Assembly: GCA_963970005.1 (NCBI GenBank)
Contig: CAXAMN010029039.1
Span: forward strand, 1 to 64,000
Source of the DNA: Durusdinium trenchii
Lineage: Eukaryota; Sar; Dinophyceae; Suessiales; Symbiodiniaceae
Direction of reading: 5' to 3'
Length of the DNA: 64,000 nt
The translations under genes and the position numbers were made by a program. Below, one piece after another: positions 43,501 through 51,643 of this stretch (positions are counted from its first letter, which is position 1; each line of letters starts with the position of its first letter). The notes under the pieces were generated by a model. The model had not been told where the DNA came from, ran no database searches, and saw nothing but the letters and a program-made list of their open reading frames with translations.

Positions 43501-46180
43501 AGTTGCATTGCATCCAAAGCTGACGCAAGATTTCCTGGATCGTGTGGAAGCGAAGATGATTCGATTGAACCAGGGCCATCATCAGGCTGGGAAAAGGGAT
43601 GAAGGTGAGTGAGTCATGAACCACCAGAGCACCAGGTCGGATTCGCCGCACGTGTTTGCTTCGAATCCAGACCAGACCACTGGTTGGAAAAGACCTCCCT
43701 CCGAGAAGACTGGTGGTGGATAGTGGTGCACAGCATTTAAGGTTCGCCCAACTGAATTACTAAGCCCGTGTAGCGATTCCGACCCACCAATCATATTAAT
43801 TAGATATCGGTGTAAATTGGGGTTTCTCCCTGCCGTCTTTTTTTTGGTCAATCCCTGAACCTATACATCACCATCACCATCGGGATCTCTCCGGATCTCC
43901 CCCCTAAAACGCATCGACCTGACCACTCATCTCCTCAAAAAACGAGGACCACCAGCCAAACCACCAGCAAGTAACCACTATGGCCAGGCAAAACTCGATG
44001 CGGCTCTGGCACACCGTCTTCACGGCCTCACGACCCTAACCGACCTTCATGCTTTGATCGGAGAGCCGCAGCAGGCGGAACGGCCGTCCCGCTCACCGCC
44101 CCGCCCGACCGAAGGGCCGGCCCTCCGACCGCCGAATTCCGCGTGCAGGGGATGTCTCCCAAAAGTCGGGGATCGCTGTGTTTGTGTTTGCCGTCTCGGG
44201 TGGAATTGCAGCGCAACCGGGTTGCGGGGGGGACGAGGAACATACAGGCACCCTGGTAGGGGTGGGGTCACAGTAAAAAGGCAAAGGTTTATCATTGATT
44301 GATCATTCATGGTATACCCCGCCTAGTGTAGTGTAAGAGATTTGATTTATTCATAACATTTCATAACCCTCCCTTTTGGATTGAAACACCTCTTCATATG
44401 GGTCCCAAATTCCCCCACTTCTCCTCGGCCACTGTCGCTGTGAATGGTATTTTGGCTCCTGGGAGACGTTGAGGAGTGTGTAGTTACGGAAGGAAGATCT
44501 AGCCAATTCAGAGCTCCATGCCTCTTGTATTTCTGGCAAGGTCATGAAACGCCACAGTCTCAGGCAATAAATTGCAACAACGACCCTTAAATCTAAGAGA
44601 CTGGTCCAGTACCACCCATTCGGGTGGATTCTGAGAATACTTCTAGATACTTCTAGAACATTCTACAACCCCCCCCAGACTATGCCATCGCCAATATAAC
44701 ATATCTCAATTAACGCTCCGCTCCGCACTGTGGTGGGACTATAAAGGACTAGACATACACATGTCTTGTCCACGTCAATCCGAACGGCGTAACCGGCGCT
44801 GAGAGTCTTGGAACCCTCCCAGTGACCGTGACCGGCCATCCGTTGAGTGGACGCCGGCTCCGCCCTGGCAGGTCGCACCTAAGGCGCGGTCGAGAGGCGG
44901 CTCCGGTCGTGTCTTGAGTACCTTCGAGGAGTCCGGGACCGTGGTGACGATCAAGGAGTCGGAACCAGGTGAGGAACCAGGAGCGAGCGCGCGGGAAACG
45001 GATCGCAGCTGGCTTCGGCTGTGGATTGAGGTGAGGATTCATAGGTGAGGTAGATAGAGATAAAGAGCTGAGAGTAGAGCTGAGGACCAGCAGGAATGGG
45101 CCACAAGGTGGCCAGAATCACCAACATATCGAAGTCCGCGGGTGGTGTCCAAACGGAACGAACTCCTCGGCCCGTTCGGCCCCGCAGGATACATTTTGGT
45201 CGCCGTTCTCATCGGAGCGGTGCTGGGAACCCTCGCCGTGGCCTGTGCCGCGCGGACGGCCCGGAAGGAACGACTTCTTCAGCCGGAACGGACGGCGGTG
45301 GATCCAGTGGCCCCGGATGATGTGAGTGTTCATCTTGATGCGCGTGAATGAGGATGAGAAGGTTTTCTTCCTGAGGTGCTGGATGAAGAAGTAAGCCATC
45401 TAGCCATCTACATCAATCTACAGCACGAAACGTGCGACCAATCATCGAATTTGTGAATTAGATATCTTGACAAGCTTGAATTCGCCAAAACTGGCAGTTC
45501 TTCAGCTTGGCTCGGGGTGCTAAACTGACCAATATTTAGATTGGTTTAGTCGGCTGCAAGTTGTCCCCACAAAAGCGAGTATGTTTGAAAAGTTCCTCTT
45601 CGTGCCTCGTCAACTAATATGCACTGTAAATGAACATCACCAGATCCACGTCTTGTGAAGGGTGGCCTTGGTGAAAGTGGCGCTCTTTTTGTGGGACAAA
45701 CTTGAATAACCTGTGCATAGCAACAGGCACACACAAAAGTGTGCAACCATCCTTGACTCAGTGCTGTGCACAGCATGTCTCTGACATGACCTCACGAAAG
45801 ACACAGCGGAACTCTAGAACTCTGTGAAAGCGTCGAGATGCGACGGGGCAGAAAAAGAGACGCAGACGAGATCTTGATGGGACCGGGTGAAGAGAGGATG
45901 GTATGTGGGGTATACTTCGATTCATTCCAGCACATTCCAACAGGTCTCCGAAATGGAGACAGCACAAAGTGGTGGCAGGTGGCAGGTGGTGACCTGTAGA
46001 GTCGGGTGCTAGTAGTTCACAGTGTCGTTTTGGCATGTTTGTCGCGGTCGCAGGTGGCAGAGATATGCAGAGATCACCGTTGAGTTGGCCGTCGAGTTCC
46101 GTCGGGCGACGTCGGTCCAACGGTTCAAACGATATGAAGCAAAGGAGGTTCGCTCCGCTTCAGAGTCTGACGATGTCTGA
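24960..46180 (+). CDS. Gene model: membrane-anchored subtilisin-like protease, ~33 exons
   Basis: Exons were joined by eye using phase, donor (GT, GC or GA) and AG acceptor. Order of the product: S8 propeptide, Cys-rich linker, fascin-like beta-trefoil segment, complete S8 catalytic domain, beta-rich modules (pattern D-x-D ... G-x-V-x-G ... D/S-E-x-D/S-x-x-x-Y-x-V/I-Y) alternating with CUB-like segments, a helical part, one transmembrane helix (exon 45116) and a short tail ending at TGA 46178-46180. The real 5' end is probably upstream of 24960, because that exon starts at an acceptor. Introns of 80 to about 1400 bp hold no other supported gene. Phase is not explained at 26130 (mini-exon), 31360-32000, 35047-35514, 37134-37966 and 41013-41426, so exons may be missing there. 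The cluster could be two genes, with a break at 39.9-41.4 kb. Expected location: secreted or cell surface, type I membrane protein. Confidence 0.6.
26107..26133 (+). CDS. Protease mini-exon (fascin-like), tentative
   Basis: CTCCAG precedes DGSVSLRSK. It fits between FEKFKLIYNK and the following SSDKYVAAE as the turn and strand of a fascin-like repeat. The donor is not clear: the phase to the next exon needs a break after CGCAG, which lacks GT/GC/GA. Confidence 0.4.
26454..26628 (+). CDS. Protease exon: end of fascin-like segment
   Basis: Reads SSDKYVAAEMPDWGVLSADR then DEIDDWEKFNVTVNH, the typical close of a fascin-like trefoil repeat (x-F/W-E-K-F-x-V). Ends with a linker (DTSTDLGGRMPND) at a GTGTAA donor in phase 0. 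Confidence 0.7.
26809..27048 (+). CDS. Protease exon: S8 domain start with catalytic Asp
   Basis: Acceptor CGAG at 26805-26808, phase 0. Reads VIPNDEKFEKLWGLN ... DIDAPEAW ... VVAVIDTGIDYTHADL; the catalytic Asp codon is 26941-26943. It ends in a calcium-loop-like NEIPDNGIDDDGNGIID. The inferred donor is GA at 27049 (or GC at 27052): the next exon begins DVYG, and the family usually reads DDVYG. Confidence 0.85.
27395..27482 (+). CDS. Protease exon: catalytic His
   Basis: After CCCAG reads DVYGADFANGDGDPFDDQ and then MHGTHCAGTIA. The first His of HGTH is the catalytic one. Ends in phase 1 at a GC donor (27483-27484). The G plus the first bases of the next exon gives Gly. Confidence 0.85.
27945..28051 (+). 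CDS. Protease exon, S8 core
   Basis: Acceptor CGAG. Reads GHGNNGEGVAGVAWSGVKLM then ALKFLSATGGGRTSDA, a standard S8 stretch (NNGxGVxGVAW ... LMALKFL). GC donor at 28052-28053, phase 0, so that SDA joins AIKCLNYA. Confidence 0.85.
28260..28349 (+). CDS. Protease exon, S8 core (NSWGGGG)
   Basis: After TTCTTAG reads AIKCLNYAVAMGAKITSNSW then GGGGSSSAMR, the conserved S8 segment ending in the substrate-binding N-S-W-G-G-G. GC donor at 28350, phase 0. Confidence 0.85.
28722..28898 (+). CDS. Protease exon: oxyanion Asn
   Basis: After CTCGGCAG reads VAIERAERAGVLFIAAAGNE then GSDNDAMPHYPSNY ... VVSIASTTKTGSLSSFSCYGQ. AAGNEG carries the oxyanion-hole Asn. GA donor at 28899, phase 0. All 59 codons are GC-rich. 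Confidence 0.9.
29292..29633 (+). CDS. Protease exon: catalytic Ser and start of first repeat module
   Basis: After CCGCAG reads ETVDVAAPGSAIYSTIPNQK ... SLSGTSMATPHVSGLAALIW; the nucleophile Ser codon is 29373-29375. After the S8 end (SARINARRALLLASRY) it enters the downstream module with LGLSFEDTDPEVGAP. GT donor at 29634, phase 0. If there were no intron, the frame would meet TGA at 29655, so a protease-only end is the alternative. Confidence 0.85.
30064..30137 (+). CDS. Exon: beta-rich module 1, second part
   Basis: After GACCAG reads VGLLAGDAKITRAWDESDID then YYSFS. Together with the previous exon it gives the module pattern D-T-D ... A-K-I-T-R-A-x-D-E-S-D-I-D-Y-Y. GA donor at 30138, phase 2, compatible with the exon at 31292. 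Confidence 0.65.
31292..31361 (+). CDS. Exon: continuation of module 1
   Basis: After CGCCCAG reads YAAKLAVVAGNATGRAEPFM then AATG. Phase 2 fits the previous exon. The end is approximate; a GC or GA donor in phase 1 is possible. Confidence 0.5.
31995..32268 (+). CDS. Exon: beta-rich module 2
   Basis: Reads TTILDLAAKVTTEIKDYCVP, then GDADGRPGFVAGALQFRRAS followed by SEKSLTHYNVYWHRAA, which follows the module pattern (D-x-D ... G-x-V-x-G ... R-A-x-x-E-K-S-x-T-H-Y-x-V-Y-W). Ends EETTGFLGK at GTGGGG, phase 0. The start is uncertain: AG at 32031-32032 or earlier. Confidence 0.65.
33707..33778 (+). CDS. Exon, beta-rich segment
   Basis: After CCTCAG reads EMAVSGDTYVYERKAYDNNE then MART and ends at GTGGTG. 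Phase 0 at both ends, consistent with the exons before and after. Confidence 0.6.
33948..34011 (+). CDS. Exon, leads into a CUB-like segment
   Basis: After TCCAAG reads GISFPSTVTVFYTECNSLTP then T. GC donor at 34012, phase 1; the leftover G with CA of the next exon gives Ala. Confidence 0.5.
34392..34504 (+). CDS. Exon: CUB-like segment, first half
   Basis: Reads NPCAADPDGESARISFSGPA then TVVVTRFRTEKYYDFLE. The pattern C-x-x-D-x-x-G ... F-x-T-E-x-x-Y-D-F-L-x-V is CUB-like. Donor GTGGGG, phase 0. CUB-type modules are extracellular and bind ligands or partners; calcium-site residues could not be verified. Confidence 0.7.
34991..35047 (+). CDS. Exon: CUB-like segment, continuation
   Basis: After GACCAG reads VDDMQLTGTKLALPMKIKLE. 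Joins in phase 0 to YYDFLE of the previous exon, giving the usual D-F-L-x-V ... L-x-G strand order. The end is uncertain. Confidence 0.6.
35514..35580 (+). CDS. Possible exon, CUB-like
   Basis: After TTTCAG reads GSGAAFDGPFMLARRVETPI then AML. Spacing and residues resemble the middle of a CUB-like unit (x-S-G-x-x-x-x-D-G). Boundaries uncertain. Confidence 0.4.
35750..35860 (+). CDS. Exon: CUB-like segment end (ITWSSD)
   Basis: After TCCAAG reads EAGPHSITWSSDRSETEEGW then SLELHQKGGGVGAGFAQ. S-I-T-W-S-S-D ... G-W-x-L is the characteristic last strand pair of CUB-like domains in alveolate proteins. GC donor at 35861, phase 0. Confidence 0.65.
36519..36696 (+). CDS. Exon, beta-rich segment
   Basis: After GGGCAG reads PFVSLSARHRSKPAGTDVAT ... 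TTAEYQLASIEPPVMELSVV then AAFDDTEGPGDDEPCI. GT donor at 36697, phase 1. The start could be a few codons further upstream. Confidence 0.55.
37012..37134 (+). CDS. Exon: beta-rich module, first part
   Basis: After CGCCCAG reads APALGRLEDFDASTMPPSAA then LTARDLRFVDGNVQQDLRL. Phase 1 at the start fits the previous exon (G plus GC gives Gly). GT donor at 37135. The tail looks like the first strand of the module completed at 37966. Confidence 0.6.
37966..38084 (+). CDS. Exon: beta-rich module 3
   Basis: Reads ASVNGLRMTGKIEFWPPQHG then SSSVTFYRVYFADAQ, matching the module pattern (G-x-I-x-F-x-P-P ... V-T-F-Y-R-V-Y-F-A). No acceptor AG lies at the apparent start. The frame is open upstream to about 37930, so the true start is probably earlier. 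Confidence 0.6.
38779..38888 (+). CDS. Exon, beta-rich segment
   Basis: After GCCAG reads FTWKLDAPDSSDQMLHIDID then TQKPAAATTIVVVSGN. GA donor near 38887, phase 0. The T-x-I-V-V-V-S strand resembles linkers between modules. Confidence 0.5.
39745..39891 (+). CDS. Exon: beta-rich module 4
   Basis: After GATCAG reads VRSAPLNATFSGDSDPVADQ then VRGDVYITAAPVTTGITSYT and IYLGNGTKK. This is the cleanest copy of the module (S-G-D-S-D-P ... V-R-G-D-V-Y-I ... I-T-S-Y-T-I-Y-L-G). A GA donor at 39892 is possible; otherwise the frame stops at TAG 39901-39903, which would end the gene here. Confidence 0.7.
40277..40352. repeat. CT-rich microsatellite
   Basis: Imperfect (TC)n from TCTCTCGGTCTC through the pure run near 40292-40310 to CCCTCTCTG. 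Intronic in the gene model. Confidence 0.8.
40957..41013 (+). CDS. Exon, membrane-proximal region
   Basis: After CCGGAG reads PIIFSFHVRLEAYQRSLIV and ends at GTGAGC in phase 0. No domain. The next recognised exon starts in phase 1 or 2, so one exon is probably missing in between. Confidence 0.45.
41426..41496 (+). CDS. Exon, amphipathic helix
   Basis: Reads EPQQVVEVLRERKEVSDVED then GLE. Acceptor GCAG or GCAGAG at 41422-41427. GT donor at 41497, phase 1, which joins exactly to the exon at 42113 to make Gly. Confidence 0.55.
42113..42246 (+). CDS. Exon, helical membrane-proximal segment
   Basis: After CGCGCAG reads LPVSSDASEMSGTTIPPSLE then LRQALLSSLAEVLSLDTAQL-RLTQ. The helix followed by a strand (L-R-L-T) resembles membrane-proximal modules of extracellular proteins. 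GC donor at 42247, phase 0. Confidence 0.6.
42785..42852 (+). CDS. Exon, short linker
   Basis: After CCCAG reads GERAACETLKRGATEPGTRR then RE. GT donor at 42853, phase 2; TG plus G of the next exon gives Trp. Other frames are open, but only this one satisfies both junctions. Confidence 0.5.
43432..43585 (+). CDS. Exon, strand-helix segment
   Basis: After TTCCGCAG reads LGNLLDSHPVCLLVHFEVLP, DGEVALHPKLTQDFLDRVEA and KMIRLNQGHHQ. Long GC-rich open block. GC donor at 43586 (or GT at 43605). The GC choice keeps the helix going into AKLDAALAHRL of the next exon. Confidence 0.65.
43988..44074 (+). CDS. Exon, helical segment
   Basis: After GGCCAG reads AKLDAALAHRLHGLTTLTDL then HALIGEPQQ, with a GC donor at 44075. 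If unspliced, the same frame continues to about 44302 through a Pro-rich and Cys-rich stretch (CRGCLPKVGDRCVCVCRLGW), an alternative reading. Confidence 0.55.
44872..44968 (+). CDS. Exon before the transmembrane exon
   Basis: After TGGCAG reads VAPKARSRGGSGRVLSTFEE then SGTVVTIKESEP. GT donor at 44969, phase 1. A second frame upstream (LGTLPVTVTGHPLSGRRL, 44800-44925) also looks coding and overlaps; only the chosen one fits the splice phases. Confidence 0.5.
45116..45321 (+). CDS. Exon with the transmembrane helix
   Basis: After GGCCAG reads SPTYRSPRVVSKRNELLGPF, then GPAGYILVAVLIGAVLGTLA and VACAARTARKERLLQPERT. A hydrophobic stretch of about 22 residues followed at once by Arg/Lys is a classic single-pass stop-transfer anchor. 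Ends VDPVAPDD at GTGAGT, phase 0. Confidence 0.75.
46061..46180 (+). CDS. Terminal exon: cytoplasmic tail
   Basis: After GGTGGCAG reads RYAEITVELAVEFRRATSVQ, RFKRYEAKEVRSASESDDV and TGA at 46178-46180. Phase 0 matches the transmembrane exon. Basic, with an acidic end, as expected for a short cytoplasmic tail. An acceptor 7 bases earlier would break the frame. Confidence 0.65.
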   Translation, partial: RYAEITVELAVEFRRATSVQRFKRYEAKEVRSASESDDV

Positions 46181-47705
46181 AAGCTGCTTTCTTTTATGGT
46201 CCGAAGGCTGTTTCTTTCTGCCCTCCCAATTGGAGTCGAACGTGTCTGGCTTGGAAAGTTGGAGTCGTGCGTGGCCTTGACGTGGATGCTTCTTCTCGAG
46301 CTCTCGTGATGCGAAGGTTTTGATGGTCATCTGAGGGGAAGAGAAAAACAACTGGAATTCACAACGATGAAAACTAGAAACATGGTCACTTTAGAGGCCC
46401 CGTCCTTGACCCTGTTACAACCCAAGAAGCATTCCCATAGGCCAGTGCGGATTGCGCTCAAAGCATGGCCTGATCATTCTCCAGATTAGTCTGACTGGTG
46501 CTTGCAGAGTTGCCCAGGGGAAGTTCAACATGAGATAGGTGAAGGAATCAACCCAAAACGTCCGCACTTCATAAGAGGGATGGAACCACTCTTGCAGTCC
46601 CTGGGCAGGTCGCGGCGGCTTCGGCAGCCGGTTGCGCTGCCGGAAAAACCAAAAAGGGCCACCCGAGCGATGCCTATAGGTGATGCAGGACCCCTGGAAG
46701 GATGCTTTTTTGGAAGAAGGGAAGAGGGAAGCCACGGGAAGCCCATGATGTTAGAACATATATGATAGACACACTTGGACCTTATACACCATCGTACACC
46801 TCGAAAGCTTTCCAGAAAAAAAGAAAGAACTTGGAGCCACCACTCCCCTGGGGCAGGGCGAATGCTTCCAGAGTTCTTTTCTTCCGCGGTTGTTCCCTGG
46901 TTCCACCAGCCCATGGCCCACCCTGGACCCTCGCCAATGATAGCCCACGCAATCCGAGGCTCAGATTCCACGAGAGACGGTGCCACCGCTTCAGAAGATC
47001 CAGCAGGACCGGCGACCAGCAGATGGGGCGACGGAGAGCGGAGAGACGGAGAGAGCGAGCGGGACGACGACGACGAGAGCGCCGGGGGGGGGGCCCATGA
47101 AAAGAGTCACCCCCGAAGGGAGAAGAAAACAACGACTGAAAGGCACTGGAAGAATATAGGGCCTTCGAACAAAAACAGAGGGAATGGCATAAGAATGCAG
47201 GTGTTTTTGATGGTTTTTGGATCTCGTCTTGTCACTTCAAGGCAAAGGTCTTGGAAAGTGGCATGTTTTGGCGCATGGAACATGTCGGCCCTAGCCTGTG
47301 GAGTCTCACTGACCGCGAATCAACCTCGACAAGAAGTCGGAAACATAAGCAGAGGGGGATGGTCAATAAGAACTATTGCTGAGAAGATCTCAACATTAAT
47401 ATATGGTTCCTGAGTTCCAATCTGGGTGTCACAAAAAGACACGACCCAACCCAACTCGAGATGGTCAGACTAACCCTTATACATCCTTCTATACTACTTA
47501 TAATGATCTGGAGTTCCAGACACCGGAAGATCCAGACGCCCAGACGCCCTATATCTTCGTTGGATCGAGTGCTGGACCGGGTCCGCCCCAGGCTCTTCGA
47601 GAGGGCGGCAAGGCAACGGGATGGACGTTCCCCTCGACGTGGCTCTTTGAAGCACCAGAACATGGTAGGAAGAATAGGCGGGGTCCTCTTTTAATTTGAT
47701 TTTAA

Positions 47706-47840
47706 TGGAGCGATATGGAGTGATTGATGTTGTTTTCGTTTCTTCTTGTATAAATCTCTTTAAGGACAAAGAACCTTGCATGGACACTAATTAGGGGAGG
47801 CCCTCATTTCATGGAGCGATATGGAGTGATTGATGCTGTT
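47706..47840 (+). repeat. Direct repeat, two copies about 107 bp apart
   Basis: TGGAGCGATATGGAGTGATT continuing GATG-T/C-TGTTTT occurs at about 47705-47732 and again at about 47812-47840, with one difference. Confidence 0.6.
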
Positions 47841-48351
47841 TTGCATTGACTTTCTTCTTTCCATCTTCTTTTGATTTGACAGATCTTGACCGGCAACTCG
47901 AAAGTCGAAAGTGGTTTTGAAAACAGATCTTTTTCGCCTCCCCCCCAAACCTAAGACTATACTTCTTGTTGAAAGCTCATGTCTCGGCTCCCGGTCTGGG
48001 CGGAACGATGAACTCGGGGTTCGGCTTCCTCCCGCGGGGGTGAAGCCGCGGTCTTGGACCTGGGTCGTTTCACCGGTGTGGTTGAAACAAGCTAAATTCG
48101 TGTGGTTGAATCCAAATGTGAAGTGTTTTTTGTTTATTTCTTTTCGTAGAAACATGTAGAAACCATTTCGTTTGATCTCCATTTAAGATAGATTACTCTT
48201 TCTGGCCTGTGTGGCTATGCCATTTCCTTTGCTACTGCCAATGTTGAGAGATGCGAGAGGAGAGCAGCAGGTTTTCTGATGTTCTTCCTGAGACTTTTGC
48301 ATTTTTGTTACGCTCATGGCAACGTGATACTTTTGCCAGAGAGCTCAGAAT

Positions 48352-48936
48352 ATGTCAGAAGGGGCCAATATGAGGCCTGGAACACTTCCCCACCTTCACC
48401 AGGTCCTAAGCTCCAAGAATCTCACACGTGAGTTTTGGCCACCAGTCGAGGAGAAGCCATTGCCAAGTCCTTCTTCTCCAGGAACTGCGACTTCCAAAAC
48501 ACAGGACGCACATGTCTTTTTTTCATCGGTACATTTCAGAAAGTCAGCTAGTAAGCCACAGGCTGTTGGCTCCTTAAGTCAGCTGGAACTCGACAGAACT
48601 CGGCCAAGTTCTGGGGAGCGGGGAAGATCTCTTCTGGTGCGCTGCGGGGTCAAAGATGAGGAGTCCACTTGTTTCCTCGAAAAAACACCGCTTCATACCA
48701 CCAGCCCTTCCATGCTTGCCATTGACGCTACAAAAGTAGCCTGCTGTAAAACTGTGAGTGTTGAGCTCAGCTGGAACCTCCGAATGACATGGAGAACAAA
48801 TGGTTCCGAGAAGTTGGCACTTCATGACAGTTCCAGATATCACTACACCAGAAAAGGAGCAAGATGCATGATGCATTTGATTGAAAAGAGCAGAAGCCGC
48901 CGAGCAGTCCATCTACACCAACTGTTCCAAAACTGA
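48352..48936 (+). CDS. 194-codon ORF, doubtful
   Basis: True ATG start, no intron, ends TGA. Composition is unremarkable (Ser/Thr/Arg/His-rich) and codon use lacks the GC bias of the exons nearby. Several frames of similar length occur by chance in this window, so coding is unlikely but not excluded. Confidence 0.2.
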   Translation: MSEGANMRPGTLPHLHQVLSSKNLTREFWPPVEEKPLPSPSSPGTATSKTQDAHVFFSSVHFRKSASKPQAVGSLSQLELDRTRPSSGERGRSLLVRCGVKDEESTCFLEKTPLHTTSPSMLAIDATKVACCKTVSVELSWNLRMTWRTNGSEKLALHDSSRYHYTRKGARCMMHLIEKSRSRRAVHLHQLFQN

Positions 48937-49144
48937 CAGCCTCAACGCAGGTGCAGTGTCTGAGAGTTTCTGGGCACTGACTGTCAGACTTTGCCACTTT
49001 TCAGGGCTCGTCTCAGGTCTTTTCTCATGCTCGTCTCAGTATCTGAGGGACAGTTAATGTATGCATGGATTGATGATCGATGGCTATGTTTGAGATGAGG
49101 GTCGGCACCATCTCGTTGGACGGATAAAAATGCGAAAGATCCCC

Positions 49145-49780
49145 GGAGCGGTCCAAGCTCCTTCAGAGGAGCTATGTTATTTGTCCAACCCTTAACCCTC
49201 CTGATATTTTCTGATGGATATGGAAGTGTGGAAACTGCAGACAGTCCGTAGTTACCGTAGTTAGATGACATTAGCTTGCTATGTGGAGAGCAAGCCTCAA
49301 ATACNNNNNNNNNNGCAGGAGAACGAGCCGACGGGCCCAAAGACACAGGAGCCGTGTTTTACGAGTTTGTGGCCGAAGGAAGTCAGACTTCTTCCTTGTC
49401 CTAGGGTTTAATCTTGTCTATTCTAAGCTTCTCATGCAATTTACTGACGTGAAGGATGATAAAAATTTACGGATATTTACGGTATCTTGGGTCTTTTCAT
49501 GTCAATTCGAAGGTGGACAATGAGAGGGTCGCTGTGCACTGATTCCAAGAGAGGTCCAATGTCCTTTGAAAGAGTTGCTTTATTTGTCATAGATGTGGAA
49601 GTGTGGAATACGCAGACAACCCACAGTTATCTAGATGACATTAGCTTGCTATGTGGAGAGTAAGCCGTTTGTGCTACTTCTAGACATGGGCTCTCTCGCT
49701 AGTCCGATTTCTGCAGGAGAACGAGCCGACGGGCCCGAAGACACAGGGGCTGCGTCTTAAGAGTTTATGTTTTCCTTGTC
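49145..49780 (+). repeat. Diverged tandem duplication
   Basis: The segment with GACATTAGCTTGCTATGTGG, GCAGGAGAACGAGCCGACGG and AAGACACAGG is present twice, at about 49145-49385 and 49545-49765, with the same order and several substitutions. An assembly gap lies inside the first copy. Confidence 0.75.
49305..49314. other. Assembly gap, 10 N
   Basis: Ten N bases. Comparison with the second copy of the duplication suggests roughly 35-40 bases are missing, not ten. Confidence 0.9.
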
Positions 49781-50547
49781 TCACTCCCCCGAGTGTATGT
49801 TTTTCTTAACTTTGTACTTTTACAGTGGACCTAGTACCTAGTTTGTTCGTTTGGCAGAAGGGCAAGCTGCTGTATGTATGTCATCAGTGTTTTGTGCTTT
49901 CCAAGAAGTTGGATGTTGCAGAGCCTCCATTTTGTACCGCTTTCCTGTGTATGGGCATGTGATAAGATCTATTTCCCAGTCCATATGTATTGCATACTCT
50001 AATTCTGCCAACGTTGACCCCTAAACCGCCCCAATGTAGGTAAATATGTCATACATGGAGTGTTTGGGCTTGTTAACAAAAGTTGCCAAACGAACAAGAC
50101 CACCGGAACATGCAGAGACAGATCGCGCGCGTTCGAGCATTCTCGAAGGAGACAGAGACGCCACAGGTGGAAGACAAAGACGCTGGAACGAACGAGGTTA
50201 GGGGACCGCCACACCTTTTGGCCGTTTTAAAATAAACCAGTTGTGATCAACTGTTTTTTATTGCTGTTCTTGTTCACCTTTAGGTGTCTATCACACCCTT
50301 TCGCAACGGTTCGCAACTGTTTTGACCTGAGACGAACAGCTGTTTTGATACCTATAGTCGATCCGATCCATCAGACTCACTGACCACACAAAGGTATTAT
50401 AGTATCAAAACACATCAAAACACATCTTGACACAAAACCCATGTTTAAGTGACATCGCCGACCGTACACCGCATTTCCTTTGAACTTGTATCATGCAATC
50501 CCAATATTGACATGCACCACGTATACACAGCGGTCCTCTCCCTTCAG

Positions 50548-50674
50548 CGGTCCGAAAAAAGGCGAACGGTGGCCACGCACCCGTCCCGGTTCTCGTCGGA
50601 GGCGCCTTTGCAGCGCTCCCCGGATTTGGTCGAAGACGACGATGCGGAGAACGCGGCCAAGGACGGGATCGAGG
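50548..50674 (+). CDS. PAN-like gene, charged exon
   Basis: After CCCTTCAG reads RSEKRRTVATHPSRFSSEAP, LQRSPDLVEDDDAENAAKDG and IE. GC donor at 50675, phase 1, compatible with the exon at 51153. If not spliced, the frame ends at TAG 50728-50730. Acidic, low complexity. It may precede the PAN-like domain in the same gene. Confidence 0.55.
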
Positions 50675-51152
50675 GCGATCGGTCGAGCAATCGAAGAAGC
50701 AAACCGTTTTTTGGGAAGCGAGACTTGTAGCGATGGATAGCGATCAGGATATCATTTGGACCCTCTCGGGATCGCTATAGTTGTATTTGAATGTTGGGAA
50801 AAGGATGGAAAAGGCGCGCCCAGGTGATGGGGGGGCCTCAAGGTGATAGATGGTGATCGTAATCGAGCCAAGGTCTGGGTTGGCTGCCAAGTGGTGCAGA
50901 AGTGTGCTCCGGGTGAAAGCCAGAAACATCAAGAAACCAGTGAGTCAGGAGACTCTGGGTGATGCGCAGCACATAATCAAACATATACACCCCAGTGAAT
51001 CGCAGCCATTCAGAATCCGGGTTAACGTTCCAAGATCCAGGAGTCACAGTGTCACAGTGGTGATCAGTGGTGATGATCAGATCGGATTGGTCCACGCTGG
51101 TCAGAATCTATCACCCCAAACGACATCGCACCAGGGGGCCCCTCATAGACAG

Positions 51153-51214
51153 GGGCCCTTGACGACGCGCGCCGACCGGACGTCCGTCGGTGGGGTCACG
51201 AGTGTGCGGATCCG
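51153..51214 (+). CDS. PAN-like gene, exon
   Basis: After ATAGACAG, with the split codon giving Gly, reads ALDDARRPDVRRWGHECADP. GT donor at 51215, phase 0. Another frame (GPLTTRADRTSVGG) is open but does not fit the phases. Confidence 0.5.
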
Positions 51215-51510
51215 GTAGCTTGGGGTCATTGGGCCTAGCTGGGGTTTGGACTGAGCTCCTTTGTTTGGGCCTGTGACGTTTACTGGGTGGGAACAGTTGA
51301 TGCATTTCTTTTGGGAGATGCTGATTAACCATTTGTTTTGGGAGATTCGTGTATCCAAAAGGGTACCCAAAAAGGAACGATGTTGCACATGCTTGCTGAT
51401 GCACAGCATGTTACTGTTACCTTGCACCACCCAAAATGAGCAGAATAGACTACCCCCCAGGTTCACCTACCCTGGGGTTTTGACCCACTGCCCACCTCGC
51501 AGCCCTCCAG

Positions 51511-51643
51511 GATTTGGCATCCTCGTGCCCGCGCCATGGGGATCCCAAGGGCTACGAGCTGGTGGCGAAAGGCTTTTGGAGTCCACGCTCCATCTTGGCC
51601 ATCAACGCCAGCCTCTCGCAGTGTGCGCAGCTCTGTCGAAGAA
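51511..51643 (+). CDS. PAN-like gene, PAN/apple-like domain first half
   Basis: After CTCCAG reads DLASSCPRHGDPKGYELVAK, GFWSPRSILAINASLSQCAQ and LCRR. The I-x-A-S-L-S-x-C-x-x-L-C pattern is typical of PAN/apple-like domains, which are extracellular and bind proteins or carbohydrate. GC donor at 51644, phase 1. The leftover A with GT of the next exon gives Ser. Confidence 0.65.

Larger units (their letters stand above)
46181..50547. other. Mostly non-coding stretch
   Basis: Probably the 3' UTR of the protease gene, then intergenic or intronic sequence. Weak exon candidates: 46960-47090 (acidic TRDGATASEDPAGPATSRWG in one frame) and 47588-47665 (RLFERAARQRDGRSPRRGSL in one frame). Neither is supported by two good splice sites. 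Repeats are listed separately. 49780-50547 shows nothing. Confidence 0.35.

Noticed and set aside
44449-44458. Second spliced-leader-like string ATTTTGGCTC
   Set aside because: Only 10 bases match and the AAG end is missing; expected by chance in tens of kilobases.
44749-45042. Minus-strand ORF at 44.8-45.0 kb
   Set aside because: Lies opposite an exon with good splice phases; no domain.
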